NCBI GenBank assembly: GCA_023665275.1 | Contig: JAMPEF010000010.1 | Location: 1-45,164, forward strand | Origin: Alistipes senegalensis | GTDB lineage: Bacteria > Bacillota > Clostridia > Oscillospirales > Ruminococcaceae | Direction: 5' to 3' | DNA: 45,164 nucleotides | Shown: in pieces, positions 16,550 to 25,813 of the stretch | Numbering within the stretch: the first letter of the stretch is position 1 | Layout: each line of letters opens with the position of its first letter | Notes under the pieces: model-generated | Databases searched by the model: none | What the model was told of the DNA's origin: nothing | What the model saw: only the letters and a program-made list of their open reading frames with translations | Program-made: the position numbers and the translations under genes

Positions 16550-17564
16550 TATTCAGGCTATAGCCGACCCTACAGAAATACAGTTTCCACGCCTTGGCTG
16601 GACTTTTCATATAAAACCGACGGCATTCACTATATTCGGCATAGATATACAATGGTATGGAATTATAATAACATTCGGGCTTGTACTTGCCATGATATAT
16701 GTAATGCCTAAAATGAAACGTTTCGGACTTGACGCCGAAACAGCACTTGATGCCATAATAGGTGGTGTTCTTGGCGGAATAGTCGGCGCAAGAACCTATT
16801 ATGTCATATTCAACTGGGACGATTACAGGGGAGATATAAAGGCAATTATAAATACCCGTAACGGCGGACTTGCCATTTACGGCGGAATAATCGGAGCGGT
16901 TGCCGTCGGGCTTATAATCTGTAAGATACGCAAGATAAAATTTCTTCCCATGCTTGATATAACTGTACTTGGTTTTCTGATAGGTCAGGGAATAGGTCGG
17001 TGGGGAAATTTTGTCAATCAGGAGGCTTTTGGTACTAATACAGATAGTCTTTTCTGCATGACGGGCGGTGAAATTCAGGCAACTATTTTAGCGGACAGGT
17101 CTTCCGGCATGAATTATCTGCAACCTGTACACCCGTGTTTCCTGTATGAATCGGTGTGGTGTCTGCTGGGATTTCTGCTTATATCGCTGTATTCAAGAAA
17201 GCGCAAGTTTGACGGACAGATATTATTAATGTACATGACATGGTACGGTGCAGAAAGATTTATCGTTGAGGGTCTCCGGACAGATAGCCTTATGATTGGT
17301 GATTTAAGAGTATCACAGATTCTTTCTGCCGTGATATGTATAATTTCGCTTGCACTACAGATTTTCATGCTTATCAGGCTGAAATTTCACCCTGAAAAAT
17401 CTGTACTCTATTGCAATACGGAAGAATCCAAACAGATTCTGGAGCAGGCACGGAAACGCCGTTCCGGTGAAGACGATGACAATGAAAATTATCAGTCAAT
17501 AACTGATGATATTGAAAATAATGAAAAAATTCAGGAGGAAGAAAAAAATGGCACAGATTATTAA
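16542..17564 (+). CDS. lgt: Prolipoprotein diacylglyceryl transferase
   Basis: Lgt transfers diacylglyceryl from phosphatidylglycerol to the lipobox cysteine of prolipoproteins in the cytoplasmic membrane, the first step of lipoprotein maturation. The 340-residue sequence has about seven hydrophobic segments, the family signature [10 protein letters not shown] at 152-161, the conserved Arg in [13 protein letters not shown] and the Y-G-R-F-x-E-type motif as [13 protein letters not shown]. It has an unusual acidic C-terminal tail of about 50 residues (rich in Glu, Asp and Asn), expected to be cytosolic, that ordinary Lgt proteins lack. It overlaps ymfH by 8 bases and folD by 17. At least two lipoproteins in this window would be substrates (33981-35606 and 22794-25013). 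Confidence 0.95.
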   Translation: MTDIQAIADPTEIQFPRLGWTFHIKPTAFTIFGIDIQWYGIIITFGLVLAMIYVMPKMKRFGLDAETALDAIIGGVLGGIVGARTYYVIFNWDDYRGDIKAIINTRNGGLAIYGGIIGAVAVGLIICKIRKIKFLPMLDITVLGFLIGQGIGRWGNFVNQEAFGTNTDSLFCMTGGEIQATILADRSSGMNYLQPVHPCFLYESVWCLLGFLLISLYSRKRKFDGQILLMYMTWYGAERFIVEGLRTDSLMIGDLRVSQILSAVICIISLALQIFMLIRLKFHPEKSVLYCNTEESKQILEQARKRRSGEDDDNENYQSITDDIENNEKIQEEEKNGTDY

Positions 17565-18405
17565 CGGAAAAGAAGTCTCCGCAACTGTCAAGGCTGAGGT
17601 TGCAGAGGAAACAGCACGTCTCAGGGACGAAAAGGGTCTTAAAGTGGGTCTTGCTGTCGTAATCGTCGGAAACAATTCAGCATCAAGGGTTTACGTCAAC
17701 AACAAGAAAAAGGCTTGTGAAGAAGTCGGATTCCAGTCTTTCGAGTACGCCCTTGACGAAAACACAACTCAGGAGCAGTTACTTGACCTTGTAAACGTCC
17801 TCAACCGTGACGACAGGGTAAACGGTATACTTGTACAGTTACCGCTTCCGGCACATATCGACGAAACAGTAGTTATAAACGCCATCTCACCTGAAAAGGA
17901 CGTTGATGCTTTCCACCCTGTTAACGTCGGTCATATCATGATAGGAAATTATTCATTCCTTCCGTGTACTCCGGCAGGTGTAATGCGTCTTATAGAAAGT
18001 ACCGGAACTGATATTACCGGCAAGCAGTGTGTGGTTATCGGCAGAAGTAATATTGTCGGCAAACCTCAGGCAATGCTGCTTTTACAGAAAAACGGTACAG
18101 TAACTATATGTCATTCACGTACAAAAAATCTGAAAGAAATATGTCTTGGTGCTGATATTCTTGTTGTAGCAATCGGCAAGGCAAAATTTGTCACCGGCGA
18201 TATGATTAAAGAGGGTGCAGTTGTAATTGATGTCGGCATGAATCGTGACGAAAACGGAAAACTTTGTGGTGATGTTGATTTTGAGTCAGCTGAAAAGAAA
18301 GCCTCCTACATAACCCCCGTGCCTGGTGGTGTAGGACCTATGACAATTTCAATGCTTATGAAAAATACTCTTACAGCCGCAAAACAGCAGGCAGGTATTG
18401 AATAA
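17548..18405 (+). CDS. folD: Bifunctional methylene-THF dehydrogenase/cyclohydrolase
   Basis: FolD interconverts 5,10-methylene-, methenyl- and 10-formyl-tetrahydrofolate in the cytosol. Visible signatures are [14 protein letters not shown] (with the catalytic Lys), [10 protein letters not shown], the NADP-binding [14 protein letters not shown] and [15 protein letters not shown] at the end. From the ATG at 17548 the protein is 285 residues, the normal length. AGGAGG lies 9-10 bases upstream. The open frame from 17506 would add 14 residues of lgt-overlapping Lys/Arg-rich sequence and is rejected. It is the last gene of the operon, followed by the terminator at 18440. Confidence 0.96.
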   Translation: MAQIINGKEVSATVKAEVAEETARLRDEKGLKVGLAVVIVGNNSASRVYVNNKKKACEEVGFQSFEYALDENTTQEQLLDLVNVLNRDDRVNGILVQLPLPAHIDETVVINAISPEKDVDAFHPVNVGHIMIGNYSFLPCTPAGVMRLIESTGTDITGKQCVVIGRSNIVGKPQAMLLLQKNGTVTICHSRTKNLKEICLGADILVVAIGKAKFVTGDMIKEGAVVIDVGMNRDENGKLCGDVDFESAEKKASYITPVPGGVGPMTISMLMKNTLTAAKQQAGIE

Positions 18406-18439
18406 ATATCAGATTATCATATAAATTAATGAATAAATT

Positions 18440-18472
18440 ATGACCTGTCGGCTTTTCGATAGGTCATTTTTA
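18440..18472 (+). terminator. Terminator after folD
   Basis: ATGACCTGTCG (18440-18450) pairs with CGATAGGTCAT (18457-18467), allowing one mismatch, around GCTTTT, followed by TTTTATT. Confidence 0.85.
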
Positions 18473-18532
18473 TTGAAAAATTCCCCGTAATAACTGGTAT
18501 TTATTACAAATTGCTACAAAATATGAAAGTAG

Positions 18533-18561
18533 TTGACTTTTTTTTAAATACCGTGTAGAAT
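18533..18561 (+). promoter_or_regulatory. Promoter of the MBOAT/SGNH pair
   Basis: TTGACT (18533-18538), 17 bases, TAGAAT (18556-18561). The leader to the ATG at 18633 is about 65 bases. Confidence 0.8.
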
Positions 18562-18632
18562 ATTATTAGCAGTCATATTTTTTGTGAATTGATTGTAATA
18601 TAAATAAAGGAACAAAAGAAAAGGGTGGTAAA

Positions 18633-20024
18633 ATGGTTTTCAGCAGTCTTGAATTTATTTTCATATTTCTTCCTGCATTTCTGTTGCTTTACGGGTTCAG
18701 TCCGCCGGCGTATAAAAATGCAGTTATTTTTACCGGAAGTATTATATTCTATAGTATGGGCGTTAAAAGTCCGGTATATATAATGCTTTTTCTTCTGACA
18801 TTGCTTTTCAATTTTATAATAGCACAGTTCATAGAAATGTATCAGGAATATAAGAAATATTTTCTCACCGCCGGAATTATCTTTAACTTCTGGTGGCTGT
18901 TATTTTTCAAGTATACGGGTTTTGCATTTGAGAATATCAATGTACTTTTCAATGCATCACTTCCGCTGAAAGATATTATACTTCCCATCGGGATAAGTTT
19001 CTATACATTCCAGAATGTATCATACATAGTTGACGTTTACCGTGGAAATGCCGACGCTGAAAAGAGCATAATAAATTACGGTGCATATATAAGTATGTTC
19101 CCACAGCTTATAGCCGGACCTATTGTTACATATCAGACTGTAGCCGAACAGCTTAAAAAGCGTACTCATACGATATTAAAAGTTGAAGACGGTCTGAAAA
19201 TATTCACTATTGGTCTTGGCTATAAAGTTCTTATTGCCAATCAGCTTTCGGGACTGTGGAATGATATTTCAATGATAGGATATGAAAGTATTTCCACACC
19301 TCTTGCATGGCTTGGAATTATTGCCTATTCATTCCAGTTGTATTTTGATTTTTTCGGCTATTCCATGATGGCTATCGGACTGGGTAAGATTATGGGTTTT
19401 GATTTGCCGAAAAACTTTGATTATCCGTATCTTTCGCTTACAATGACGGAGTTTTGGAGGCGCTGGCATATGACGCTTGGTTCATGGTTCAGGGAGTATA
19501 TATATATTCCGCTGGGTGGCAACAGAAAAGGCAAGACAAGGCAGATAATAAACACTCTTGCCGTATGGCTTTTTACTGGATTATGGCACGGTGCAAGCTG
19601 GAATTTCGTTCTGTGGGGACTTATATTATTCATTCTGATAATAACGGAAAAATTCTGGACAGGAAAATTTTTAAATAAATACAAAATTGCCGGACACTGT
19701 TATATGTTCCTGATAATTCCATTGACATGGCTTGTATTTGCTGTTACTGATTTTCACGAACTCGGCATATACTTTAAGAGATTGTTTCCGTTCATACCAC
19801 AGGAAGAAAGTGTGATACTTGATGGTGACTATATAAAATATCTGAAGATATACTGGAAATTCTTCATAGCCGGTATATTATTCTCAACAAGGATTCCACA
19901 GAAATTTTATGAAAAATACCAAAAAACTGTTGTATGTGCGGTTATTCTGCTTGCGGTATTCTGGGGGGCTGTCTACTGTATGTACAAGGGTATGAATGAC
20001 CCGTTTATGTATTTCAGATTTTAA
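18633..20024 (+). CDS. MBOAT-family membrane O-acyltransferase (AlgI/DltB/PatA-like)
   Basis: A 463-residue polytopic protein with about ten hydrophobic segments. MBOAT hallmarks are present: the LPIGISFYTFQNVSYIVDVYRG block, the SLTMTEFWRRWHMTLGSWF segment with FREYIYIPLGGNR, and the catalytic His319 in GLWHGASWNF. Family members move acyl groups, usually acetyl, across the membrane onto cell-wall glycans, teichoic acids or exopolysaccharide. GGGTGG precedes the ATG. The SGNH protein 16 bases downstream is the typical partner that completes the transfer outside. The acceptor polymer is not readable from sequence. Confidence 0.92.
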   Translation: MVFSSLEFIFIFLPAFLLLYGFSPPAYKNAVIFTGSIIFYSMGVKSPVYIMLFLLTLLFNFIIAQFIEMYQEYKKYFLTAGIIFNFWWLLFFKYTGFAFENINVLFNASLPLKDIILPIGISFYTFQNVSYIVDVYRGNADAEKSIINYGAYISMFPQLIAGPIVTYQTVAEQLKKRTHTILKVEDGLKIFTIGLGYKVLIANQLSGLWNDISMIGYESISTPLAWLGIIAYSFQLYFDFFGYSMMAIGLGKIMGFDLPKNFDYPYLSLTMTEFWRRWHMTLGSWFREYIYIPLGGNRKGKTRQIINTLAVWLFTGLWHGASWNFVLWGLILFILIITEKFWTGKFLNKYKIAGHCYMFLIIPLTWLVFAVTDFHELGIYFKRLFPFIPQEESVILDGDYIKYLKIYWKFFIAGILFSTRIPQKFYEKYQKTVVCAVILLAVFWGAVYCMYKGMNDPFMYFRF

Positions 20025-20040
20025 TTTAGGAGATTGCAGA

Positions 20041-21072
20041 ATGAAAGATATAAAAATGATACAGAATATCCGTCAGTGGATATATACATTTCTGCTTATA
20101 GTAACGTGTTTTATTGCATCACCGCTTATTTTCAGGCAGATATGGAAAAGCAGTAAGGACGTTGAGCCGGCGTCTTCAAAAAAACCGCCGGTTATAGATA
20201 TAAAAAATACAGGCACTCCGCCTGCTGAAACGATTCTGCCGACGGAAAATATTTCCGGAGATATGGAAGAAACAGCACCTCTTGACACGGAGGAAGAAAC
20301 TACAGAATCTGCAAAACCTGCTCCGGTATTTGTACAGAGCGACCCTTCATATTTTGACGACGCTTTATTTATAGGAGATTCAAGAACGGTCGGAATATAT
20401 GAATACGGTACACTCAAGAACGCAGATTATTTCTGTAATGTGGGTCTTGCTTCATACAAGATTGACAGCGAATATGACGCAAACGGTCTGACAATATATG
20501 ATAAACTTTCTGCAAATAATTACGGGAAAATCTATATCATGCTTGGTATAAATGAAGTCGGCAATGATTTTAATTATACAGTTACTTCATATCTTAATCT
20601 GATAAACACTATAAAACAGTACCAGCCCGACGCTTTAATTTATATAATGTCAAACCTTCATGTTTCCGCAATAAGACAATCACAGGGCGACGCCATAACA
20701 AATGAAAATCTCAACGCACTGAATGACGCACAGGCTGAATTGGCAGATAATGAAACTATTTTCTATATCGACATAAACCCGATATTTGATGACGCTGACG
20801 GAAATCTTATGGCGGAATGTAGTAACGACGGTGTACACGTTCTTGCTAAATATTATCAGGACTGGTGTGAATGGCTCTGTATGAATACTATACCGGTTGA
20901 TACTCCGGAAGAAAACACTGACATGATTATAACAGATATAAATTCAGACGGATATACACTTGATAATTTTTCGGACGGATATATTTATAATGAAATTACT
21001 ACAGATGCTTTTGATGCTCTTTCTGACAATGAATATGATTATTCCGGTGAAAATTACGACTGGAATTATTGA
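20041..21072 (+). CDS. Membrane-anchored SGNH/GDSL acyl-transfer partner
   Basis: This 343-residue protein has an N-terminal membrane anchor (about 10-32), a Pro/Glu/Thr-rich extracellular linker (about 45-100) and an SGNH domain. Block I is ALFIGDSRTVGIYEYG with the nucleophile Ser, block III is GINEVG and block V NDGVHVL carries the Asp-His pair. A Tyr/Asp-rich acidic tail of about 60 residues follows. Next to an MBOAT gene it most likely transfers acetyl groups to an envelope glycan, or removes them. The frame opens at 19996 inside the MBOAT gene, but AGGAG before ATG 20041 and the anchor position settle the start. Terminator follows at 21085. Confidence 0.88.
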   Translation: MKDIKMIQNIRQWIYTFLLIVTCFIASPLIFRQIWKSSKDVEPASSKKPPVIDIKNTGTPPAETILPTENISGDMEETAPLDTEEETTESAKPAPVFVQSDPSYFDDALFIGDSRTVGIYEYGTLKNADYFCNVGLASYKIDSEYDANGLTIYDKLSANNYGKIYIMLGINEVGNDFNYTVTSYLNLINTIKQYQPDALIYIMSNLHVSAIRQSQGDAITNENLNALNDAQAELADNETIFYIDINPIFDDADGNLMAECSNDGVHVLAKYYQDWCEWLCMNTIPVDTPEENTDMIITDINSDGYTLDNFSDGYIYNEITTDAFDALSDNEYDYSGENYDWNY

Positions 21073-21084
21073 TTTATATTTTTT

Positions 21085-21118
21085 TCCGGATAATATTATA
21101 TACTATCCGGATTTTTTT
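21085..21118 (+). terminator. Terminator after the MBOAT/SGNH pair
   Basis: TCCGGATA (21085-21092) pairs with TATCCGGA (21104-21111), followed by TTTTTTT. Confidence 0.88.
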
Positions 21119-21119
21119 A

Positions 21120-21148
21120 TTGACAAGTTCACGTATTTATGATAAAAT
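21120..21148 (+). promoter_or_regulatory. Promoter of the PP2C gene
   Basis: Perfect TTGACA (21120-21125), 17-base spacer ending ATGA, TAAAAT (21143-21148); it begins directly at the T run of the preceding terminator. Confidence 0.85.
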
Positions 21149-21192
21149 TAAAATGATGTTTTGTACTGTTTAAATGAACGGAGGGTGATAAT

Positions 21193-22671
21193 ATGAATAA
21201 TTATTCGTCTTTTTCGCATACATTTGCGGGGGCTTTTCATGTAAAGAACGGGATAATATGTCAGGATTATTCCATGTCATATGATGGTTTAAAATATTCA
21301 TTTGTGGCAGTGGCAGACGGTCACGGCAGCCCTCAATATATCCGCACGGACAGAGGCGCAAGGCTTGCCGTGCAGTGTGCATATGAATGTACTGAAGAAT
21401 TTATGGATTTGCTTGATGGTGCAGAAATGCTTATGAATGTCGAAAGAAAAAGACGGAAAATGTTTTCAATGCTCTGGCGGAATGTCGTTTCACTCTGGTA
21501 CGACAGAATAACAAATGATTATATAAATTATCCGTTTACGGAAGAAGAATTGAACAGCATTCCGGAAGAACTGAAGGAATACAGAAAGTATTACAAAGAC
21601 GGTAATTTTCTTGTGGCTTATGGCACTACTCTTGAATTTTTTGTTGTATCAAAGGAATTTGCATTTGGTGTACAGATAGGTGACGGAAAGTGTGTTATAG
21701 TCGCTGATGATGGTTCGGCATATAGTCCGATTCCCGACGACCCGTTATGCAACGGGAATATAACTTCTTCAATGTGTCAGGACGACGCCGTAAATTCTGC
21801 ACGGTTCTGTTATTTTGAAAAGAATTCCATACCACCGGCGGTATTTATCGGGACGGACGGTGTCGACAAGTCATGCTGGAATGATGAACAGCTTTACGAT
21901 TTATACAGAAAACTTGCTATAAAATTTGCTGAAAAGGGTTTTGAAGAGGCTGATAAGGAAATGTCTACACTTCTTCCGGAAATCAGCGCCAACGGTGTGG
22001 GTGATGATATTTCGTGTGCTGGTATACTTAATATAAGTATGTTGAAAACTTGCATTGACGAACTCCGCAACTCCTCAGAGGAGGAAAGCACTAATGACAG
22101 ATACGATGTATTTTTAAGTACAGACGACATAAAGGCTTTTATATCGGTACTTATTGAAGATACAATAGCCTCGTGGGACGAACCGGATATATATGCTATA
22201 TCGCTTTTTATGTATGATGATGAAGACAATCCGTGCAAGCCTACTGTTGTACTGGGCTATAATACGGAATCTGAATATAAAAGAAATGTGAGATTTGCAG
22301 ACAGTCCGCAGGAGGCACGCTGGAATTATGTTTTCTGGTTACAGAATAATGAATTAAGTTTCGGCACGGACGATACGGCAAAGATAGTAAGGCAGTGGAT
22401 TATAAGCAGTGGCTATGAATACAATGAAGATGCCGACAGCTCCGACAGTGAAAAGTATTCCGGAATAACAAGGGCTTTCACTCAACTTCTTGCCGATATT
22501 GTACAGGAACTTCACTCAACGGGTTTTATTGTAAATACTTTCGGGAAAGATATTCCGGTATTGATACACAATCTTGAATACAACATTGAAATAGCAGACC
22601 TTAATATGCTTGCAAATTGCAGCGACTCAATAAGGGATTTTGTGAGATTCTGCCACAAAACAGAAACATAA
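21193..22671 (+). CDS. PP2C-type protein phosphatase with unknown C-terminal domain
   Basis: The first 285 or so residues of this 492-residue protein are a PP2C metal-dependent Ser/Thr phosphatase: an N-terminal GAFHVKNGIICQDY segment, the metal motif AVADGHGS, GVQIGDGKCVI, GTDGVDKS and GDDISCAG, so all main Asp ligands are present. The remaining 200 residues (acidic linker, then a domain with YAISLFMYDDEDNPCKPTVV, EARWNYVFWLQNN and VRQWI) match no family I can name with certainty; the motif style recalls DUF4303-like proteins. There is no membrane segment. GGAGGG precedes the ATG. No kinase gene is adjacent, so the phospho-substrate is unknown. It has its own promoter; no terminator is visible before the next gene. 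Confidence 0.87.
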   Translation: MNNYSSFSHTFAGAFHVKNGIICQDYSMSYDGLKYSFVAVADGHGSPQYIRTDRGARLAVQCAYECTEEFMDLLDGAEMLMNVERKRRKMFSMLWRNVVSLWYDRITNDYINYPFTEEELNSIPEELKEYRKYYKDGNFLVAYGTTLEFFVVSKEFAFGVQIGDGKCVIVADDGSAYSPIPDDPLCNGNITSSMCQDDAVNSARFCYFEKNSIPPAVFIGTDGVDKSCWNDEQLYDLYRKLAIKFAEKGFEEADKEMSTLLPEISANGVGDDISCAGILNISMLKTCIDELRNSSEEESTNDRYDVFLSTDDIKAFISVLIEDTIASWDEPDIYAISLFMYDDEDNPCKPTVVLGYNTESEYKRNVRFADSPQEARWNYVFWLQNNELSFGTDDTAKIVRQWIISSGYEYNEDADSSDSEKYSGITRAFTQLLADIVQELHSTGFIVNTFGKDIPVLIHNLEYNIEIADLNMLANCSDSIRDFVRFCHKTET

Positions 22672-22793
22672 ATTTTTTTCAGTTATTCAACAGACTTTCA
22701 CATAATTTACATATCAGCGGTTTATAATACCATCATAGAAAGAAAAACAAAAGAAAGAAACACGGAATTGGGAATTAAAAAAATGGTGATTCT

Positions 22794-25013
22794 ATGAATA
22801 ATTTTATCAATCGTATTATGATGGCTGCTATGACTTTTGCTGTCGTAGCGGTTGGCTGTACTGATAACAGTACTTCTGATTCCGGAAAGACGACTTCCGA
22901 GAAAATGACAACTATTTCAGCCGGAACTGCTGAGACTACAGAACCGGCTGAAACCAAACAGACAATTGAATCAGTTGAAACAACAGAATCAAGCGAGACA
23001 GTGACAGAAAAAAATACTGTTCTTTTATCTTCATCTGTAAAAACTTCTGAAAGTGAGTTATTTTCAAACAGAGACCTTAACCCCGACTACTCCGCACCTG
23101 ATACTACAATAAATCTTATTGGTGACAGTGCAACGGTGGACGGAGCAGGCGTAACGGTTGTCGGCTCAAAAGTAACCATTACCAAAGAGGGTATTTATCT
23201 TATAAATGGTACTCTCAATGACGGACAGATTATTATTGATGCCGATGGTGCAAAAGTTCAGATTGTTCTTGAAAATGCTGTAATAAATTGTAGTAATTCG
23301 TCTGCAATTTACGTACGAAATGCAAAGAAAACTTTTATAACTCTTGCCGACGGTACTAAAAATGTACTTTCAGACGGTACAGATTATGTTTTTACAGACA
23401 CTGAAAAAAATGAACCCGATGCAGTTATTTTCAGTCATGACAGCCTGACTATAAACGGTACAGGTGAACTTGAAATAATCGGCAATTATAATGATGGTAT
23501 ACGTTCAAAGGACGATATTGTTATTACGGGCGGTAAGATTACCGTGAATGCAGTCGGCAACGCCATAAAAGGCAAGGACTATATAGCCATTGCAGACGGT
23601 GAATTGAATATTACAGCCGGTCAGGACGGTATAAAGTCCACAAATACTGATGATATTTCATTGGGATTTGTTTACGTCGAGGGCGGTGTGTTAAATATCA
23701 CGTCGGACGGTGACGGTATTCAGGCGGAAACAGTTTTCTCAGCCATAGACGGTGTATTTAATATAACGTCCGGTGGCGGAAGTTCTGCCTCAACTAAAGT
23801 CCATAACGATGACTTCGGAGGATTCGGCAAGGGCGGAGGTTTCGGACGTGGTGGCGGATTCAATAAGGTTGAAAAGCCAGATATGCCGGAAGATTTCGGG
23901 GACTTTAACCCTGAAGATTTTGAAATGTCGGATTTCGATAATTTCAATCCTGAAAATCTTGAAATTCCTGATAATCCCGAACTGCTTGCTTTTAGTCCTG
24001 AAAATGATGATACTTCTGATACGGTAAGCACAAAAGGTATAAAGGCTTCTGCCGGAATAAACATAACCGGCGGAACATTCAATATAAATTCCGCAGATGA
24101 CGCAGTACATTCAGATGCAGATATTTCTATAGAGGGCGGAACTCTTACTCTTGAAACAGGTAACAAGGGTATTCATGCCGATACTACTGCAAGCATTAAC
24201 GGCGGTGCGGTAAATATCACAAAATCCTATGAAGGAATTGAGGCAACTATTATAACCGTTACGGACGGTAAAATTGAAATTGTTTCTTCTGACGACGGCT
24301 TCAATGCAAGCGACGGTGAAACTAATCAGTCCGGTATGGGAACATATACAGATTCAGTTATGGTAAATATCAGTGGCGGAACTGTTTATGTAAATGCCGG
24401 CGGTGACGGTCTCGACTCAAACGGAAATATAAATATTGAAGGCGGAACTATTATAGTAGACGGTCCTGAAAACGGCGGTAATGGTGCTCTGGACAGCAAC
24501 GGTGAAATAATCGTTTCAGGTGGTACACTTGTTGCGGTCGGAATGTCCCAAATGGCTGAAAGCCCGTCGGAAAATTCAACACAAAATTCAGTTTCTGCAA
24601 CTTTCGATAATACATTTGAGGGCGGAACTCTTGTTACACTTCTGGACAGTTCCGGAAATGAAATAATCAGTTTTGCACCGGCAAAAAGTTTTGATAATAT
24701 TGTAATAAGCACTCCGGATATACGCACCGGAACGGCTTATACATTCTATACAGGGGGGACTACCTCTAAGAGTGAAGTACACGGACTTTACGAAAACGGC
24801 GGTTATAACAACGACGGTACGGAATCCGGAAACTTCACGGCTGAAAGCTATGTTTCATATGTGGGTAAACAGTCCATGATGGGCGGAGGTTTCGGCGGTG
24901 GTGGAGGTATGCATATGCACGGCAATGACGACGGAATGCATGAACGTCCCGACGATATGCCAGAACCTCCCGACATGAACGGCGGTCGTGATTTTAAACA
25001 ACCCCGTCAGTAA
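22794..25013 (+). CDS. Cthe_2159-like beta-helix carbohydrate-binding lipoprotein (DUF4353)
   Basis: A 739-residue surface protein. The N-terminus is hydrophobic and ends at VVAVGC, a plausible lipobox, followed by a Thr/Glu/Ser-rich spacer (about 28-95). The rest is a right-handed beta-helix with many short turns of the type GGxxxIxxxxDGI (for example VVGSKVTITKEGIYLI, GNDGI-type turns, ISGGTVYVNAGGDGLDSNG), the pattern of Cthe_2159, a cellulose/polygalacturonate-binding protein. The helix is interrupted near 335-415 by a Gly/Phe stretch and a Pro/Asp/Phe/Glu acidic repeat, and ends in a Gly/Met/His/Pro/Asp tail (about 690-739). GGTGAT precedes the ATG; a TATAAT at 22723-22728 lacks a good -35. 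It would bind plant polymer at the cell surface; binding here is inferred. Confidence 0.88.
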   Translation: MNNFINRIMMAAMTFAVVAVGCTDNSTSDSGKTTSEKMTTISAGTAETTEPAETKQTIESVETTESSETVTEKNTVLLSSSVKTSESELFSNRDLNPDYSAPDTTINLIGDSATVDGAGVTVVGSKVTITKEGIYLINGTLNDGQIIIDADGAKVQIVLENAVINCSNSSAIYVRNAKKTFITLADGTKNVLSDGTDYVFTDTEKNEPDAVIFSHDSLTINGTGELEIIGNYNDGIRSKDDIVITGGKITVNAVGNAIKGKDYIAIADGELNITAGQDGIKSTNTDDISLGFVYVEGGVLNITSDGDGIQAETVFSAIDGVFNITSGGGSSASTKVHNDDFGGFGKGGGFGRGGGFNKVEKPDMPEDFGDFNPEDFEMSDFDNFNPENLEIPDNPELLAFSPENDDTSDTVSTKGIKASAGINITGGTFNINSADDAVHSDADISIEGGTLTLETGNKGIHADTTASINGGAVNITKSYEGIEATIITVTDGKIEIVSSDDGFNASDGETNQSGMGTYTDSVMVNISGGTVYVNAGGDGLDSNGNINIEGGTIIVDGPENGGNGALDSNGEIIVSGGTLVAVGMSQMAESPSENSTQNSVSATFDNTFEGGTLVTLLDSSGNEIISFAPAKSFDNIVISTPDIRTGTAYTFYTGGTTSKSEVHGLYENGGYNNDGTESGNFTAESYVSYVGKQSMMGGGFGGGGGMHMHGNDDGMHERPDDMPEPPDMNGGRDFKQPRQ

Positions 25014-25052
25014 ATTATGCTATCTTCTAATTTCATATAAACCACCCTATAA

Positions 25053-25091
25053 ACAGTGAGAGCCGGAGAAATCCGGCTTTCATTGTTTTTT
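25053..25091 (+). terminator. Terminator after the beta-helix gene
   Basis: CAGTGA-GAGCCGGA pairs with TCCGGCTT-TCATTG around a GAAA loop, followed by TTTTTT. A long stem with a stable tetraloop. Confidence 0.9.
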
Positions 25092-25103
25092 ATGGAAATA
25101 TGG

Positions 25104-25132
25104 TTGATTTTTCATTTTTAATGTGTTATAAT
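25104..25132 (+). promoter_or_regulatory. Promoter of the transglutaminase/hydrolase cluster
   Basis: TTGATT (25104-25109), 17-base spacer ending TGTGT, TATAAT (25127-25132). Confidence 0.85.
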
Positions 25133-25170
25133 TAAACAATAATATTAATCAAAATTTGGTGGGTGGAAAA

Positions 25171-25788
25171 ATGAATATAATTTTATACTCAAATAAAATT
25201 TATGAATATTTAAAGTGCGATAATGTGATTGATTATGATAATGAATCTATTGCAGAATTGGCTGATACGTTATTCAAGAAAGCAAATAATAAGTTGAATT
25301 TCATTAAAATAGCTTATGAATTTGTAAGGGATAGTATTGCACATTCCGCAGATATAAATGAAGATATAATTACGTGTACTGCTTCAGAAGTGTTAAAAGC
25401 AGGTCATGGAATTTGCTTTGCTAAATCTCACTTATTGGCGGGTTTATTACGTTGCAAATCTGTTCCAACAGGCTTTTGTTATCAGAAGCTGATTTTAGAT
25501 GATGAAACAGCTCCTGTACTAATTTATCATGGATTAAATGGTGTATATATTGATGACTATAAAAAATGGATAAGGCTTGATGCAAGAGGAAATAAAATTG
25601 GTGTGAATGCACAGTTTTCAATAGAAACAGAACAGCTTGCATTTCCGGTACGTTCAGAAATGGGAGAAACTGATAACTTTATAGTATATCCTGACCCTGA
25701 TATAAATATATTGGAAAAATTGAGAAAAAGCAAAACGAGGACAGATATTTGGAATAATCTTCCTAATGAACTTGAATATAACAAATAG
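25171..25788 (+). CDS. Transglutaminase-like superfamily protein
   Basis: This cytosolic protein of 205 residues has the papain-like catalytic triad of the transglutaminase-like superfamily: Cys82 in GHGICFAKSHLLAGLLR, His120 in IYHGLNGVYI and Asp137 in IRLDARGNK. Bacterial members are mostly peptidases or amide-bond hydrolases rather than true transglutaminases. There is no signal peptide. The frame opens at TTG 25156, but that lies within the ribosome binding region; ATG 25171 with GGTGGG upstream is used. It is first in an AT-rich run of accessory genes; a hydrolase gene follows after 25 bases. Confidence 0.87.
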   Translation: MNIILYSNKIYEYLKCDNVIDYDNESIAELADTLFKKANNKLNFIKIAYEFVRDSIAHSADINEDIITCTASEVLKAGHGICFAKSHLLAGLLRCKSVPTGFCYQKLILDDETAPVLIYHGLNGVYIDDYKKWIRLDARGNKIGVNAQFSIETEQLAFPVRSEMGETDNFIVYPDPDINILEKLRKSKTRTDIWNNLPNELEYNK

Positions 25789-25813
25789 CATCAAAATTTA
25801 TGTGAGGTATTGA

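Noticed and set aside
17506-17547. Longer folD start
   Set aside because: It is Lys/Arg-rich out-of-frame lgt sequence; the AGGAGG site points to 17548.
22700-22728. Promoter for the beta-helix lipoprotein
   Set aside because: A perfect TATAAT is present at 22723, but no acceptable -35 lies 16-18 bases upstream; kept only as a remark in the gene entry.
23720-24166. Reverse-strand open frame of 148 codons inside the beta-helix gene
   Set aside because: It mirrors the biased codons of the real gene, is Pro/Ser-rich with no ribosome binding site, and overlaps a clear coding sequence.
23100-24700. DNA repeat array
   Set aside because: The periodicity is in the protein (beta-helix turns); the DNA copies are strongly diverged.
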